Positions 48,348-57,072 of a stretch of DNA of 62,054 nucleotides are shown piece after piece (the first letter of the stretch is position 1; each line of letters begins with the position of its first letter). The translations under genes and the position numbers were made by a program. The notes under the pieces were generated by a model that worked only from the letters and a program-made list of their open reading frames with translations, was not told where the DNA came from and made no database searches. The DNA is taken from positions 1 to 62,054 of the forward strand of contig DASUCM010000105.1 in NCBI GenBank assembly GCA_036276035.1, read 5' to 3'. This stretch comes from JACDAF01 sp036276035. Its GTDB lineage: Bacteria; Chloroflexota; Limnocylindria; P2-11E.

Positions 48348-49907
48348 CTAGCCCTCGGCGCGCAGCTCTTCGAGGTCGAGGTCGCGCTCGATGCGGCGGC
48401 GGACCTCGTCCGAGATGGCGCCGCGGGCGTGCAGGTCGAGCGCCGCTTCGCGCTCCGCCTCGATGAGCTCCCGGCGGATGCGGCGGTGGACGATGAGCTC
48501 CTCCTCGGGGGCGGCGTCGGGACCGTCGTGGTGCTCAAGAGCGTGCGTGGCCTGATGGGAGTAGCGGGCCTCGAGCGCATCGAGCAGCTCGCCATGGTCC
48601 GAGTACGGCGCGCGAAGCTCCGCGAGCCGCGCGAGCGCCGCGTCCGCCGTCTCCGCACGGGCGTGCGCTTCCTCGTGCCCCGTGTCGTCGGCGACCGTGA
48701 CCCCGAGCCCACGGATCACGAACGGGAGCGTGAGGCCCTGACCGACGAGCGTGGTCGCGATGACGCAGTACGTGATGAAGATGAGCAGGGGTCGCTCGGC
48801 GAGATCGTGTGGGAGCGCGAGCGCGGCGGCGAGCGAGACCGCGCCGCGCATGCCGGCCCAGCCGAGGACGACGACCCACTGCCATGGCGGGTTCGGGTCA
48901 CGGCGGCGGAGCGACGGGCTGAGGAGGCGCGGCAGGTACGTCCCCGGGAAGACCCACACGAACCGCGCGACGATGACGGTCAGCGATACGAGGGCCCCGA
49001 GGCCGAGCAGGCTGCTCGCGGGAATGTCGCCGAGGCCCGCGACGACGGCCGGCAGCTGCAGGCCGACCAGCGTGAAGACGAGCCCGTTCAGGACGAACAC
49101 GACCATCTGCCACACCGCCGCGCCCGCGACACGCGCCTCGCTGGAGAGCGTCCGCGAGGCGTGCTGCCCCACATAGAGGCCCGCGGTGACCGCGGCCAGG
49201 ACGCCGGAGACCCCGAGCTGCTCGGCCGGGAGGTACGCGACGTACGGCGCCAGGAGCGAGACCGTGATCGAGACCGGCGTGTCCGAGAGCCGCCGCCGTA
49301 GCTCGGTCACCGCGAAGCCCACGGCCAGGCCGAGGAGCACTCCGCCGAGCCCGACCGTCAGGAAGCGGCCGCCCGCTTCGACGAGCGAGAAGCTTCCGGT
49401 GACCGCGGCGAGCAGCGCGATGCGGTAGGCGACGAGCGCGGTCGCGTCGTTCAGCAGGCTCTCGCCCTCGAGGATCGTCACGATCCGCTTCGGCGCGCCG
49501 ACGCGCTGCAGGACCGCGGTCGCGGCGATCGCGTCCGGCGGCGCGACGATCGCGCCGAGCGCGAACGCGATCGGCCAGCTCATCGACGGCACCGCGAGCC
49601 GGACGGCGACGGCGACGGCGGCGATGGTGAAGAGCACCAGCCCGACCGCGAGGAGCGCGATCGGCCGCGTGTTCCGCCGGATGTCGCGGATCGACGTGGA
49701 CGCGGCCGCGATGTACAGCAGCGGCGGCAGGAAGAGGAGGAAGACGAGGTCCGGCTCGAGCTCCACGTGCGGCAGGCCCGGGACGAGCCCGATCGCGGTG
49801 CCGCCGACGACCATGAGCAGCGGGTACGGGACGCCGATGCGCCGGGCGACGGCGGCGAGCGCGGCGACGACCGCCATGAGCCCGAGGACGAGCTCGATCT
49901 CGCTCAT
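48348..49907 (-). CDS. Na+/H+ antiporter, CPA1 family
   Basis: A 519-residue permease with about 12 helices (1-400) and a charged cytoplasmic tail (about 405-519). Key stretches: LLMVVGGTAIGLVPGLPHVE, GAIVAPPDAIAATAVLQRVG, ILEGESLLNDATALVAYRIA and VVLGWAGMRGAVSLAAALAL, with the conserved Asp pair (PPDA and LND) typical of NhaP/YjcE. It would use the proton gradient to extrude sodium. ATG 49907 is divergent from the M3 peptidase. Confidence 0.95.
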   Translation of the reverse strand: MSEIELVLGLMAVVAALAAVARRIGVPYPLLMVVGGTAIGLVPGLPHVELEPDLVFLLFLPPLLYIAAASTSIRDIRRNTRPIALLAVGLVLFTIAAVAVAVRLAVPSMSWPIAFALGAIVAPPDAIAATAVLQRVGAPKRIVTILEGESLLNDATALVAYRIALLAAVTGSFSLVEAGGRFLTVGLGGVLLGLAVGFAVTELRRRLSDTPVSITVSLLAPYVAYLPAEQLGVSGVLAAVTAGLYVGQHASRTLSSEARVAGAAVWQMVVFVLNGLVFTLVGLQLPAVVAGLGDIPASSLLGLGALVSLTVIVARFVWVFPGTYLPRLLSPSLRRRDPNPPWQWVVVLGWAGMRGAVSLAAALALPHDLAERPLLIFITYCVIATTLVGQGLTLPFVIRGLGVTVADDTGHEEAHARAETADAALARLAELRAPYSDHGELLDALEARYSHQATHALEHHDGPDAAPEEELIVHRRIRRELIEAEREAALDLHARGAISDEVRRRIERDLDLEELRAEG

Positions 49908-49940
49908 GCGCGAACGCTATTCCCCGTGCACACTTGACGC

Positions 49941-51878
49941 ATGGCGACCAGCACGCCGAACGCGACGGCGACCGGCCTCACCGAGCGCAACCGCGCGCGG
50001 CTCGAACAGGCGCGTGCCCACCTGCGGCGAATCGAGGAGGCCGGACCGGCCGGCGGCAAGGCGGCGGTGCTCGGTGCCCTGAACGATCTCGGTCTCGAGC
50101 TCGCGACGGCCGGCGCCGAGTGCGGCCTGCTCTCCGAGGTGCACCCCGACGCGAAGACCCGCGCGGCGGCCGAGGAGATCGTGCGTGAGGTGAGCAAGTT
50201 CGCGACGGAGCTCGGCCAGCACCGCGGCCTCTACGACGCGCTCGGAGCGCTCGACGATGCGGGCCTGGACGATCTCGAGCGCAGGCTCGTCTTCCTCCAG
50301 CGCCGGGACATGAAGCGGTCCGGCGTCGAGCTCGGCGACGCCGCGCGCGGGCGCGTGCGCGAGCTGCGCGAGGAGCTCGTGGCGATCACGCAGGCCTTCG
50401 CGCGCAACATCCGCGACGACGTGCGCGGCGTCGACCTCGATCCGGCCGACCTCGATGGGCTCCCGGCCGATTACGTCGCCGCCCACCCGCCCGGCCAGGG
50501 CGGCAGGGTCCGCATCACGACGGACTACCCCGACTACATCCCCTTCATGTCCTACGCGAGGAGCGGCGAGGCCCGCAAGGCGCTCATGCGCGCGCAGAAC
50601 CTGCGCGCGACGCCCGTCAATCTCGAGGTGCTCGACCGCATGCTCGAGCGGCGTCACGAGCTCGCGGGGATCCTCGGCTACCGGACCTACGCGGACTACG
50701 CGACCGAGGACAAGATGATCGAGACGTCGCAGGCGGCGCGCGACTTCATCGAGCGCGCGTTCGACGCCACGCGCGAGGCGGGCGCAGCCGAGACGAAGCG
50801 TCTGCTCGCGCTGAAGAAGCGCCAGGGCCTGCCGGGCGACGAGCTCTACGACTACGAGGTCGGCTACCTCACCGAGCAGGTGAAGGCGAGCGAGCTCGCG
50901 TTCGACGCTCGCGCCGTGCGCCCCTACTTCGAGTACCGGCGCGTGAAGGACGCGATCCTCGAGCTGAACAGCGAGCTCTTCGGCATGACCTTCACGAAGG
51001 TGGAGGCGGAGCTCTGGCACCCGTCCGTCGAGACCTACGACGTGACGGTCGACGGGAAGCACGCGGGGCGGATCTCGCTCGATATGTTCCCGAGGGACGG
51101 GAAGTTCAAGCACGCCGCGTGCTTCGGCTACCGGCCGGGCGTCGGGGGCAAGCAGCTCCCCCACTACGTCCTCGTGTGCAACTTCCCCGATCCCGACGCG
51201 CAGAGCGGCCCCGCGCTCATGGACCACCGCGAGGTCGTCACCTTCTTCCACGAGTTCGGTCACCTCGTGCACTCCATCGTCCGAGGCGGGGTGCCGTGGG
51301 TCCGTCTCGGCCAGGTCGCGGAGTGGGACTTCGTCGAAGCGCCGTCGCAGTTCCTCGAGGAGTGGATCTACGACTACGGCGTGCTGCGGCGATTCGCGAA
51401 GCACGTCGAGACGGGCGAGGCCATCACCGAGGAGCTCGTGAAGCGCCTGCGCGACGCGCGCGACTTCGGCCGCGGCGTGTTCGTGCAGCGCCAGCTGTTC
51501 CTCTCGGCGGTCGCGCTCGAGCTCCACGACCGCGACCCGAAGGAGATCGACACGACGAAGCTCGTCTTCGAGCTCGCCGAGCGCTACTCGCCCTCGACGC
51601 TCGACCCGGAGTCACGATTCCAGGCGAGCTTCGGTCACCTCGAGGGGTACACCTCGAACTACTACACGTACATGTACTCGAAGGTCCTGGCCGTCGACAT
51701 GCTCACCGCGTTCACGAACGGGCTGATGGACCAGGCGCTCGCGCGCCGCTACCGCGACCTCGTCCTCGCGCCCGGCGGCACGAAGCCGGCCGCGGCGCTG
51801 GTGAAGGACTTCCTCGGGCGGCCGTTCAGCTTCGACGCGTTCCGCGACTGGCTCGCGCCGAAGCCCGGGGAGTCTTAG
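49941..51878 (+). CDS. M3 family metallopeptidase (thimet oligopeptidase-like)
   Basis: A 645-residue zinc oligopeptidase. The zinc motif HEFGHLVHS with downstream Glu (VEAPSQFLEEWIYDY) is near residues 437-470; GYTSNYYTYMYSKVLAVDML near the C-terminus is also family-typical. No signal peptide is present, so it degrades peptides in the cytoplasm. ATG 49941 is chosen; its 33-nt gap to the divergent antiporter must hold both promoters. The length is normal for the family. Confidence 0.95.
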   Translation: MATSTPNATATGLTERNRARLEQARAHLRRIEEAGPAGGKAAVLGALNDLGLELATAGAECGLLSEVHPDAKTRAAAEEIVREVSKFATELGQHRGLYDALGALDDAGLDDLERRLVFLQRRDMKRSGVELGDAARGRVRELREELVAITQAFARNIRDDVRGVDLDPADLDGLPADYVAAHPPGQGGRVRITTDYPDYIPFMSYARSGEARKALMRAQNLRATPVNLEVLDRMLERRHELAGILGYRTYADYATEDKMIETSQAARDFIERAFDATREAGAAETKRLLALKKRQGLPGDELYDYEVGYLTEQVKASELAFDARAVRPYFEYRRVKDAILELNSELFGMTFTKVEAELWHPSVETYDVTVDGKHAGRISLDMFPRDGKFKHAACFGYRPGVGGKQLPHYVLVCNFPDPDAQSGPALMDHREVVTFFHEFGHLVHSIVRGGVPWVRLGQVAEWDFVEAPSQFLEEWIYDYGVLRRFAKHVETGEAITEELVKRLRDARDFGRGVFVQRQLFLSAVALELHDRDPKEIDTTKLVFELAERYSPSTLDPESRFQASFGHLEGYTSNYYTYMYSKVLAVDMLTAFTNGLMDQALARRYRDLVLAPGGTKPAAALVKDFLGRPFSFDAFRDWLAPKPGES

Positions 51879-51908
51879 CCCACCTTCGCTTTCGGCGTGG
51901 CGGTCCTA

Positions 51909-51938
51909 TTTACACCACTAGAACATCTGTGCTATCAG
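51909..51938 (+). promoter_or_regulatory. promoter of the HNH endonuclease gene
   Basis: TTTACA (51909-51914), 18-nt spacer, TATCAG (51933-51938), 6 nt before ATG 51945. The stretch is richer in A+T than its surroundings. Confidence 0.55.
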
Positions 51939-51944
51939 CGGCCG

Positions 51945-52574
51945 ATGGCAACGGATGGGCCGCGCGATCGTGAGCTTGAGCGTGAGCGCATGCGTCTGTG
52001 GCGGGAGCGGAACCGCGACGCGTGGAACCGCTATCACCGCGAGTACCAGGCGGAGCTCCGATCGGATCCGGCTCGCTATCAACGGAAGCTCGATTACCAC
52101 AAGGCGTACTACCGCGCCCACCGCGAAGAGATGATCGCGAGACAGCGAGCCCGATACCGCGCCCGCTACCAGAGCGACGCGGAGGGCATCCGTCGTGTCA
52201 AGCGCGACTACCGCGCAAGACATCGCGACAACACGCGCCTGCGCGGTCGTATCGCCAACCATCGGAGACGCTCACGGGTAGGGGCCGAGTTCCTGACGGC
52301 CGCTCTGTGGTACGCGATCCTGGAGACCCAGGCGCATCTATGTGCCTATTGCAGATGCGAAGTTCCCCTCGAGATCGAGCACAAGATCCCGCTTGCCCGC
52401 GGCGGCACGCACGTCCCCGAGAACATCCTCGCGGCCTGTCGGCCCTGCAATCTGCGAAAGGGGACGAAGACGGATGCGGAGTTCCGAAAGTGGCTCGCGG
52501 ACCAGTTCGGCAACGGAGAGGATGGCTGTCCCCTCCATCGGAATCCCGAACAGTTCGAGACGGACAAGGAATGA
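51945..52574 (+). CDS. HNH endonuclease
   Basis: A 209-residue protein. Residues 1-120 are a long Arg/Tyr-rich helical region with repeated RxRYxxY units (RERNRDAWNRYHREYQAELR, RYRARYQSDAEGIRRVKRDY), likely DNA-binding. The C-terminal HNH domain has CAYCRCEVPLEIEHKIPLAR, then HVPENILAACRPCNLRKGTK, so both CxxC pairs and the catalytic EH are present. The isolated cassette has its own promoter and a perfect terminator. Lower G+C than neighbours suggests recent transfer, perhaps from a phage or selfish element. Target sequence is unknown. Confidence 0.9.
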   Translation: MATDGPRDRELERERMRLWRERNRDAWNRYHREYQAELRSDPARYQRKLDYHKAYYRAHREEMIARQRARYRARYQSDAEGIRRVKRDYRARHRDNTRLRGRIANHRRRSRVGAEFLTAALWYAILETQAHLCAYCRCEVPLEIEHKIPLARGGTHVPENILAACRPCNLRKGTKTDAEFRKWLADQFGNGEDGCPLHRNPEQFETDKE

Positions 52575-52601
52575 GGGGCTCGTGATACGAGCCCCTCATT
52601 C
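52569..52601 (+). terminator. intrinsic terminator of the HNH gene
   Basis: A perfect 15-bp stem (52569-52583 with 52587-52601), 3-nt loop, overlapping the stop codon. It may also end the convergent CHRD lipoprotein transcript. Confidence 0.75.
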
Positions 52602-52625
52602 GCGGAAGCACCTCAGCGAAGATCG

Positions 52626-53165
52626 CTACGACTTCAGCGCAAGCTGGCCACGGATGACGCCAGGTGCATGAAGCGTCGAGTGCAGGTTGAAATAGAACCC
52701 GGCCGGGCTCGTCGCGATCTCGTTCAGCAGGGCCGCGTCGATCGTCGCGATGTTCTTCGTGATCGTCCCGGCGCCCGCGGTGAGCTTCCACTCGCCGGCG
52801 ACCAGGCCCGAGTTCACGACGACGCCGCCGTTCGCCCCCTTGGCGCCGCGGTGGATGTGCATGATGTTGATCTCGGTCGTCGCCGGGCAGCCCTTCACTT
52901 CGACCGCGAACGTCCCGCTGTTCGTCGCCTTGTTCAGCGTGACCGTCGCGGTACCGCTGCACGACGCCTCCGCGCTCGTGATCGGCGGGACCTCCTCGGT
53001 CGGGAGCAGGGTCGCCGTGAGCACGACCGTCGTCGAGGGTGTCGGTGTCGGCGTCGGCGCCGCCGTGGTCGGGGCGGGCGTCGCGGTCGCCTGGGTGGTC
53101 GTTCCGCCGCCCCCGCACGCGGCGAGCGCGAGCGTGGCTGCGAGGCCGATTGCGATGCGCTTCAT
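52626..53165 (-). CDS. CHRD-domain lipoprotein
   Basis: A 179-residue exported lipoprotein. Signal peptide with lipobox LALAAC (Cys17), a Thr/Pro/Ala linker (about 20-45, TPAPTTAAPTPTPTPSTTVV), and a CHRD domain (about 48-178) with INIMHIHRGAKGANGGVVVN and FYFNLHSTLHAPGVIRGQL. CHRD domains occur in chordin and in many bacterial surface proteins; the role is unknown. The linker is short-repeat-rich in DNA. It is followed by 24 nt to the HNH terminator. Confidence 0.93.
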   Translation of the reverse strand: MKRIAIGLAATLALAACGGGGTTTQATATPAPTTAAPTPTPTPSTTVVLTATLLPTEEVPPITSAEASCSGTATVTLNKATNSGTFAVEVKGCPATTEINIMHIHRGAKGANGGVVVNSGLVAGEWKLTAGAGTITKNIATIDAALLNEIATSPAGFYFNLHSTLHAPGVIRGQLALKS

Positions 53166-53237
53166 GCAGTTCCCTCCTTGGTGTCGGAGGGGAGTACGTG
53201 CGGGACCGCGTTCCGGATGCCTTGCCGCCCGGGGTGT

Positions 53238-53759
53238 CTAGCGACCGAGGACCAGCCCGGCCGCCGCGCCGAGACCGATGAGCAGCGCGGGATGGATGCG
53301 GCCCTGGATCGTCACTGCCAGCGCCCCGATCGCCAGGGCGATGTGCCACCAGGCGAGCCCGCCGGGCCCCTGCGGCGCGAGGATCGCGACGCCGAACGCG
53401 AGCAGGAGCCCCGAGATCGCGAGAAGCACGCCGCGGCTGAAGCCGGCGAACCCCGGCGAGAGGAGCCGGCCGCGCGCGAACGCGACGAGCGGCACCATCA
53501 CGAGCGGCGGCAGGCATGACGCGACGAGCGCGGCCACGGCGCCGCCGATCCCTCCGGCGAAGTAGCCGAGGCTGACGATGTACGTGCCGTTCGGCCCGGT
53601 CGAGAACCGCCCCACCGCGAGGGCCTGGACGAGCTGCTCGTCCGTCGCGAGCCCGGTGAGCAGCAGGTCCTCCCGCAGGACGGGCAGCGAGCCGTAGCCG
53701 CCCATGCCGAGCGCGGCGGCCTTCAGGAAGATGACGAACAGCGCGAGCGGATCGCTCAC
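53238..53759 (-). CDS. chromate transporter family, second half
   Basis: A 173-residue, four- to five-helix ChrA/CHR-family half-protein. It starts MSDPLALFVIFLKAAALGMG, has GGYGSLPVLREDLL and FSTGPNGTYIVSLGYFAGGI. CHR members are usually one ~400-residue chain; here two halves are encoded with a GTGA overlap and probably form a heterodimer that exports chromate or a related anion. Specificity is not proven. Confidence 0.9.
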   Translation of the reverse strand: MSDPLALFVIFLKAAALGMGGYGSLPVLREDLLLTGLATDEQLVQALAVGRFSTGPNGTYIVSLGYFAGGIGGAVAALVASCLPPLVMVPLVAFARGRLLSPGFAGFSRGVLLAISGLLLAFGVAILAPQGPGGLAWWHIALAIGALAVTIQGRIHPALLIGLGAAAGLVLGR

Positions 53760-54352
53760 TCGCTCTCCGGCCCGCGGCCCGTCTCGGGGCGATCGTGGCG
53801 GAGGGCGACGATGCCGGCGAGCCCGAAGGCGATGATCACGACCGCGGGCGAGATCGCGGTCCCGACGAAGGCGAGGAAGGCGAGCGCGATGACGGCCACG
53901 TCGAGCGCGCCGCGCGCGCCGCGGCGCACGGTCCCGCGCGCCGAGATGACGGCGAGCCCAGCGGTCATCCCGGCGGTGACCGGGCCGATGCCGGCGAACG
54001 CCGCCCCGGTGAGCGGATGGCCGGCGGCGCCGCTGAGCGCGGCGGAGAGGGCGACGGTGATGATCGCCGCGGGCACCATCATCCCCGCGACCGACACACC
54101 GACGCCGCGGATCCCGGCCAGCCGGTGTCCGATGAGCCCGGCGAGCGCGACGAGATGGATCCCGGGGCTCAGCTGCGAGAGCGAGTACGACTCCATGAAC
54201 TCGCGGCGGGTCAGCCATCCGGTCCGCTCCACGAGCCGCAGGCGCATGAGGTAGACGGTGCTCGACGCGCCTCCGATCGACTGCGTGCCGACCGCGATCC
54301 ACGCGCGCGCGAGGTCCCCGAGCCGGACCGGTCCTGACGGTGCGTTCGCCAC
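53756..54352 (-). CDS. chromate transporter family, first half
   Basis: A 198-residue half-transporter. Family pattern: GDLARAWIAVGTQSIGGASS, SLSQLSPGIHLVALAGLIGH and GAAFAGIGPVTAGMTAGLAV. Helices at about 25-45, 85-110, 115-140 and 155-180. Start GTG 54352 follows TAGCCT by 7 nt (leaderless); longer reading upstream would enter the RNase P gene. Pairs with the downstream half at 53238-53759. Confidence 0.88.
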   Translation of the reverse strand: MANAPSGPVRLGDLARAWIAVGTQSIGGASSTVYLMRLRLVERTGWLTRREFMESYSLSQLSPGIHLVALAGLIGHRLAGIRGVGVSVAGMMVPAAIITVALSAALSGAAGHPLTGAAFAGIGPVTAGMTAGLAVISARGTVRRGARGALDVAVIALAFLAFVGTAISPAVVIIAFGLAGIVALRHDRPETGRGPESE

Positions 54353-54398
54353 AGGCGCGAGGCTAGCCGCGCGCGGCGGACGCTGCGGGGGGTGATAG

Positions 54399-54700
54399 GC
54401 CGAGCAGGCCTCTAAGCCGGGTTCTGTCCCGCCCCTCCTCTCGGAGGTGCGGTGACGGTCATCCATCTCGGGATCGGAGGTCACCCTCCGCCTCTAGCGA
54501 TCGACCCGGGGCGGTGCGGGCGACACCGTGGCCCCTGCGTGATCTTGCTCCAGGAAGCGCTTGCCCGTTTCACCCCGCTTGCGCGGGTTCGTCACTGTGG
54601 CGCTGGCCTCGCCTCACGGCGGGCGGGCGTTACCCGCTTCCCTGCCCTGCGGAGCCCGGACTTTCCTCGGCTTTCGCCGCGACCGTCCGGCCTGCTCGGC
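54399..54700 (-). ncRNA. rnpB: RNase P RNA (class A, short)
   Basis: On the minus strand the ends pair as GCCGAGCAGGCC/GGCCTGCTCGGC. Universal segments are present: GAGGAAAGTCCGGGCTCC near the 5' end and ACAGAACCCGGCTTA near the 3' end, with the P4 helix between them. About 302 nt, somewhat short for class A. It is the catalytic RNA that trims tRNA 5' ends. It lies between the chromate transporter halves and the kinase-like gene. Confidence 0.95.
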
Positions 54701-54709
54701 ACGAGCATT

Positions 54710-55474
54710 CTAGTCGCGTCGCTGTCCCGCGACCACCCTCTCGAGCAGCTCGGCCGCGCGCAGCTCGTCGGTGCCGATCTGCCGGTCGACCAGTCCCCCG
54801 TAGACGCGCGACAGCGCGATGCCGAGCACCGCCTCGCCGCGCTCGACGAGGTCGCCGGTGAGCCGCACGACGTCGAGGAGCGCGCACCCGAGGTGCGCCC
54901 AGCGCCACTCGCCGATCCGGACCTCGCCGTCGGCGAGCGACGTGTTCTCGCACACGAGGTCACCGTGCACGAGCGAGGTGGGCCAGCCCGCGAGCCGCCG
55001 CGCCGCCTCGGCCGCGTCGTCCGCCAGCTCGGGCGGCGCGAGCGCTGCGATCGCCGCGGGCGGCAGCTCGGGCACGCCGAGGGCCCGAAGGGCGGGCGCG
55101 TCCCCGGCGACCGCGCGCTCGATCGCGACCTTCGCCTCGACGATCGCGCGCGGGTCGGCATCGCACGCGCTCGGCGCATCGACCGTGTCGTCGAGCAGGA
55201 GCCATCGCTTCGCGGGCACCGCGGGCGGCGGGATCCCGCGCGAGTGCACGCGCGGCACGTGCGCGGACTTCCGCGCGAGGAAGGGCAGCAGGTGCACCTC
55301 GAGGTCCCGCTCCCGCGGCACGCGCTTCAGGATGAGCGACCGCTCCAGCCCGCCGGCCACGTAGCGCACGCGCTCGAGCTCGACGTGCGGATCGCGCCGA
55401 ACGATCTCCGAGCGCACGTCGCTCACCTCGGTCCGGAGACTGCGGCCGATGAGCTCCGCGAGCGGGTCGCTCAC
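54710..55474 (-). CDS. aminoglycoside/choline kinase-like phosphotransferase
   Basis: A 254-residue APH-fold protein. The catalytic loop is LVHGDLVCENTSLADGEVRI (HGDxxxEN near residue 172), but the magnesium motif DxE reads IGEWRWAHLG, an unusual form. An N-terminal lobe with ELERVRYVAGGLERSLILKR is visible. The substrate may be an antibiotic, sugar or choline-like head group; nothing nearby decides. It overlaps RNase H (GTGA at 55474) and ends just before rnpB. Confidence 0.78.
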   Translation of the reverse strand: MSDPLAELIGRSLRTEVSDVRSEIVRRDPHVELERVRYVAGGLERSLILKRVPRERDLEVHLLPFLARKSAHVPRVHSRGIPPPAVPAKRWLLLDDTVDAPSACDADPRAIVEAKVAIERAVAGDAPALRALGVPELPPAAIAALAPPELADDAAEAARRLAGWPTSLVHGDLVCENTSLADGEVRIGEWRWAHLGCALLDVVRLTGDLVERGEAVLGIALSRVYGGLVDRQIGTDELRAAELLERVVAGQRRD

Positions 55475-55887
55475 GGTCCGCGCCGGAGCGCGGCTCGGTC
55501 CAGCTCCCGGTTCACCAGGGCGTCGGCGAGCAGGTTCTCCTCGCGCCGCACGTGCTCGACCGTGCGGTCCGGGAACTGCGCGAGCAGCGCGCCAGCGCGC
55601 AGCGCGAGCGGGCGGAGGCCCGGATGCTTGATCCTCCAGAGCCCGCGCATCTGCTGCACCACGAGCATCGAGTCCATCCGGACGTCGAGCCGCGTCACGC
55701 CGATCCGCTTCGCCTCCTCGAGGCCGACGATGAGGCCGGTGTACTCCGCGACGTTGTTCGTCGCGGTGCCGAGGTACTCGGCGCGCTCCGCGAGGACCTG
55801 GCCGTCCTCCCCCACGAGCACCGCCGCGCCCGCGGCGGGGCCGGGGTTGCCGCGCGCGCCGCCGTCGGCGTAGAGCGTGGCCCTCAT
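55471..55887 (-). CDS. rnhA: ribonuclease HI
   Basis: A 138-residue RNase HI that removes RNA from RNA/DNA hybrids. Catalytic residues: Asp in YADGGARGNPGPAAGAAVLV, Glu in NNVAEYTGLI, Asp in VRMDSMLVVQQMRGLWRIKH, and Asp in LLADALVNREL. This compact form without the basic handle is common in Gram-positive and archaeal-type RNase HI. ATG 55887 overlaps the dehydratase stop (ATGA). Confidence 0.95.
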   Translation of the reverse strand: MRATLYADGGARGNPGPAAGAAVLVGEDGQVLAERAEYLGTATNNVAEYTGLIVGLEEAKRIGVTRLDVRMDSMLVVQQMRGLWRIKHPGLRPLALRAGALLAQFPDRTVEHVRREENLLADALVNRELDRAALRRGP

Positions 55888-56831
55888 GCCGTGAGGAGGC
55901 CCGCGAAGCGGGCGGCGTCGATGTTCGCGCCGCTCAGCACCGCGACGACGCGCTCGCCGCTGCGCGGCCGCACGCTGCCTGCCAGGAGCGCCGCAACGGC
56001 GACGGCGCCCGCCGGCTCGACGACGAGCCGGGCCCGCTCGAAGACGAACCGGATGCCCTCGCGGATCGCGTCCTCGCTGACCAGGACGACGTCGTCGACC
56101 AGGCGCTGCACGATCTCGAGCGCGAGGACGCCGACCGACGGCGCGGTGCAGCCGTCCGCGATGGTGTCGGTCCGCTCGAGGCGTACCGGCGTCCCTGCGT
56201 CGAGCGACCGGCGCATCGCCGCCGCGCCTTGAGGCTGCACGCCGACCACGCGCGCGCCCCGGCGTCTCGCAGTGACCGCCGTGGCGACCCCCGAGATGAG
56301 ACCGCCGCCCCCGACGGGGACGACGACCAGGTCCACGTCCGGCACGTCCTCGACGATCTCGAGACCGATCGTCCCGGTGCCCGGGATGACGTCGTCCCAG
56401 GGATGGACGAAGCGGAAACCCTCGCCGCGGAGCTCCTCGACGATCGGCATGAGCTTCGTCGTGTCGGGCGCGAAGCGGATCTCCGCCCCGTACGCGCGGG
56501 TCGCGGCGACCTTCGTCGCGGGTGCGGTCTCGGGCATCGCGACGATCACCCGCGCGCCGAACGACCGCGCGGCGTAGGCGACCGCCGCCGCGTGGTTCCC
56601 CGCGCTCATCGTGACGATCCCGCCAGCGCGCTCCGCCGGCGCGAGCGCACCCACCGCGTAGATCGCGCCGCGCGCCTTGAAGGACCCCGTGCGCTGGAGG
56701 CTCTCCGCCTTCAGGTGCGCGGCCGCGCCGACGCGCTCGCCGAGCGCGCGGGAGCTGAGCAGCGGGGTCCTGAGCACGAGCGGCGCGATGACCTCACGCG
56801 CCCGTTCGATGTCAGCGAGGGTGACGGTCAG
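55884..56831 (-). CDS. threonine dehydratase, catabolic type; CTG start
   Basis: A 315-residue PLP enzyme deaminating Thr (and Ser) to 2-oxobutanoate. Lys is in LQRTGSFKARGAIYAV, the PLP phosphate loop is PVGGGGLISGVATAV, and SAGNHAAAVAYAARSFG precedes it. There is no ACT domain, so this is the short catabolic form. The first GTG in frame (56777) would remove a typical N-terminus. CTG 56831 gives MTVTLADIERAREVIAPLVL and has GGAAGGGG 5 nt upstream; no other start exists between. It begins 14 nt after tRNA-Ile2. Confidence 0.92.
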   Translation of the reverse strand: MTVTLADIERAREVIAPLVLRTPLLSSRALGERVGAAAHLKAESLQRTGSFKARGAIYAVGALAPAERAGGIVTMSAGNHAAAVAYAARSFGARVIVAMPETAPATKVAATRAYGAEIRFAPDTTKLMPIVEELRGEGFRFVHPWDDVIPGTGTIGLEIVEDVPDVDLVVVPVGGGGLISGVATAVTARRRGARVVGVQPQGAAAMRRSLDAGTPVRLERTDTIADGCTAPSVGVLALEIVQRLVDDVVLVSEDAIREGIRFVFERARLVVEPAGAVAVAALLAGSVRPRSGERVVAVLSGANIDAARFAGLLTA

Positions 56832-56845
56832 TCGATCCCCTTCCG

Positions 56846-56919
56846 TGGGCCTGCCTGGATTCGAACCAGGGACCAGCGAATTATGAGTTCGCCGCTCTTG
56901 ACCACTGAGCTACAGGCCC
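56846..56919 (-). tRNA. tRNA with CAU anticodon, probably tRNA-Ile2 (lysidine)
   Basis: A 74-nt cloverleaf: acceptor GGGCCTG/CAGGCCC, D stem GCTC/GAGC, anticodon stem GCGAA/TTCGC with loop CTCATAA, T stem CCTGG/CCAGG with TTCGAAT, discriminator A. Anticodon CAU. The GGGCC-start and loop fit tRNA-Ile2, which needs TilS modification, better than elongator Met; this choice is inferred. CCA is not encoded. Confidence 0.93.
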
Positions 56920-57072
56920 TAGGAGGCTCGAGCGGATGCTTGCATACGCGTCGAGCCGACGACGGGCCTGTGAGCGGAGCGATACAGGCCCTGGGAGCTC
57001 CGCGCGAACGTCAATCGTACGAGGAGAGAGCGCACTTCAACGTGAGCGCCGGCCGAAGTCAGACCGTTGACA
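56920..57072. other. non-coding gap with tRNA-like hairpin
   Basis: No gene is seen. A hairpin GGGCCTGT/ACAGGCCC (56964-56991) repeats the first ten or so bases of the adjacent tRNA (AGGGCCTGTA), as a partial second copy. TTGACG (minus, 57006-57011) might be a -35 box but no matching -10 follows at 17 nt. Confidence 0.4.
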
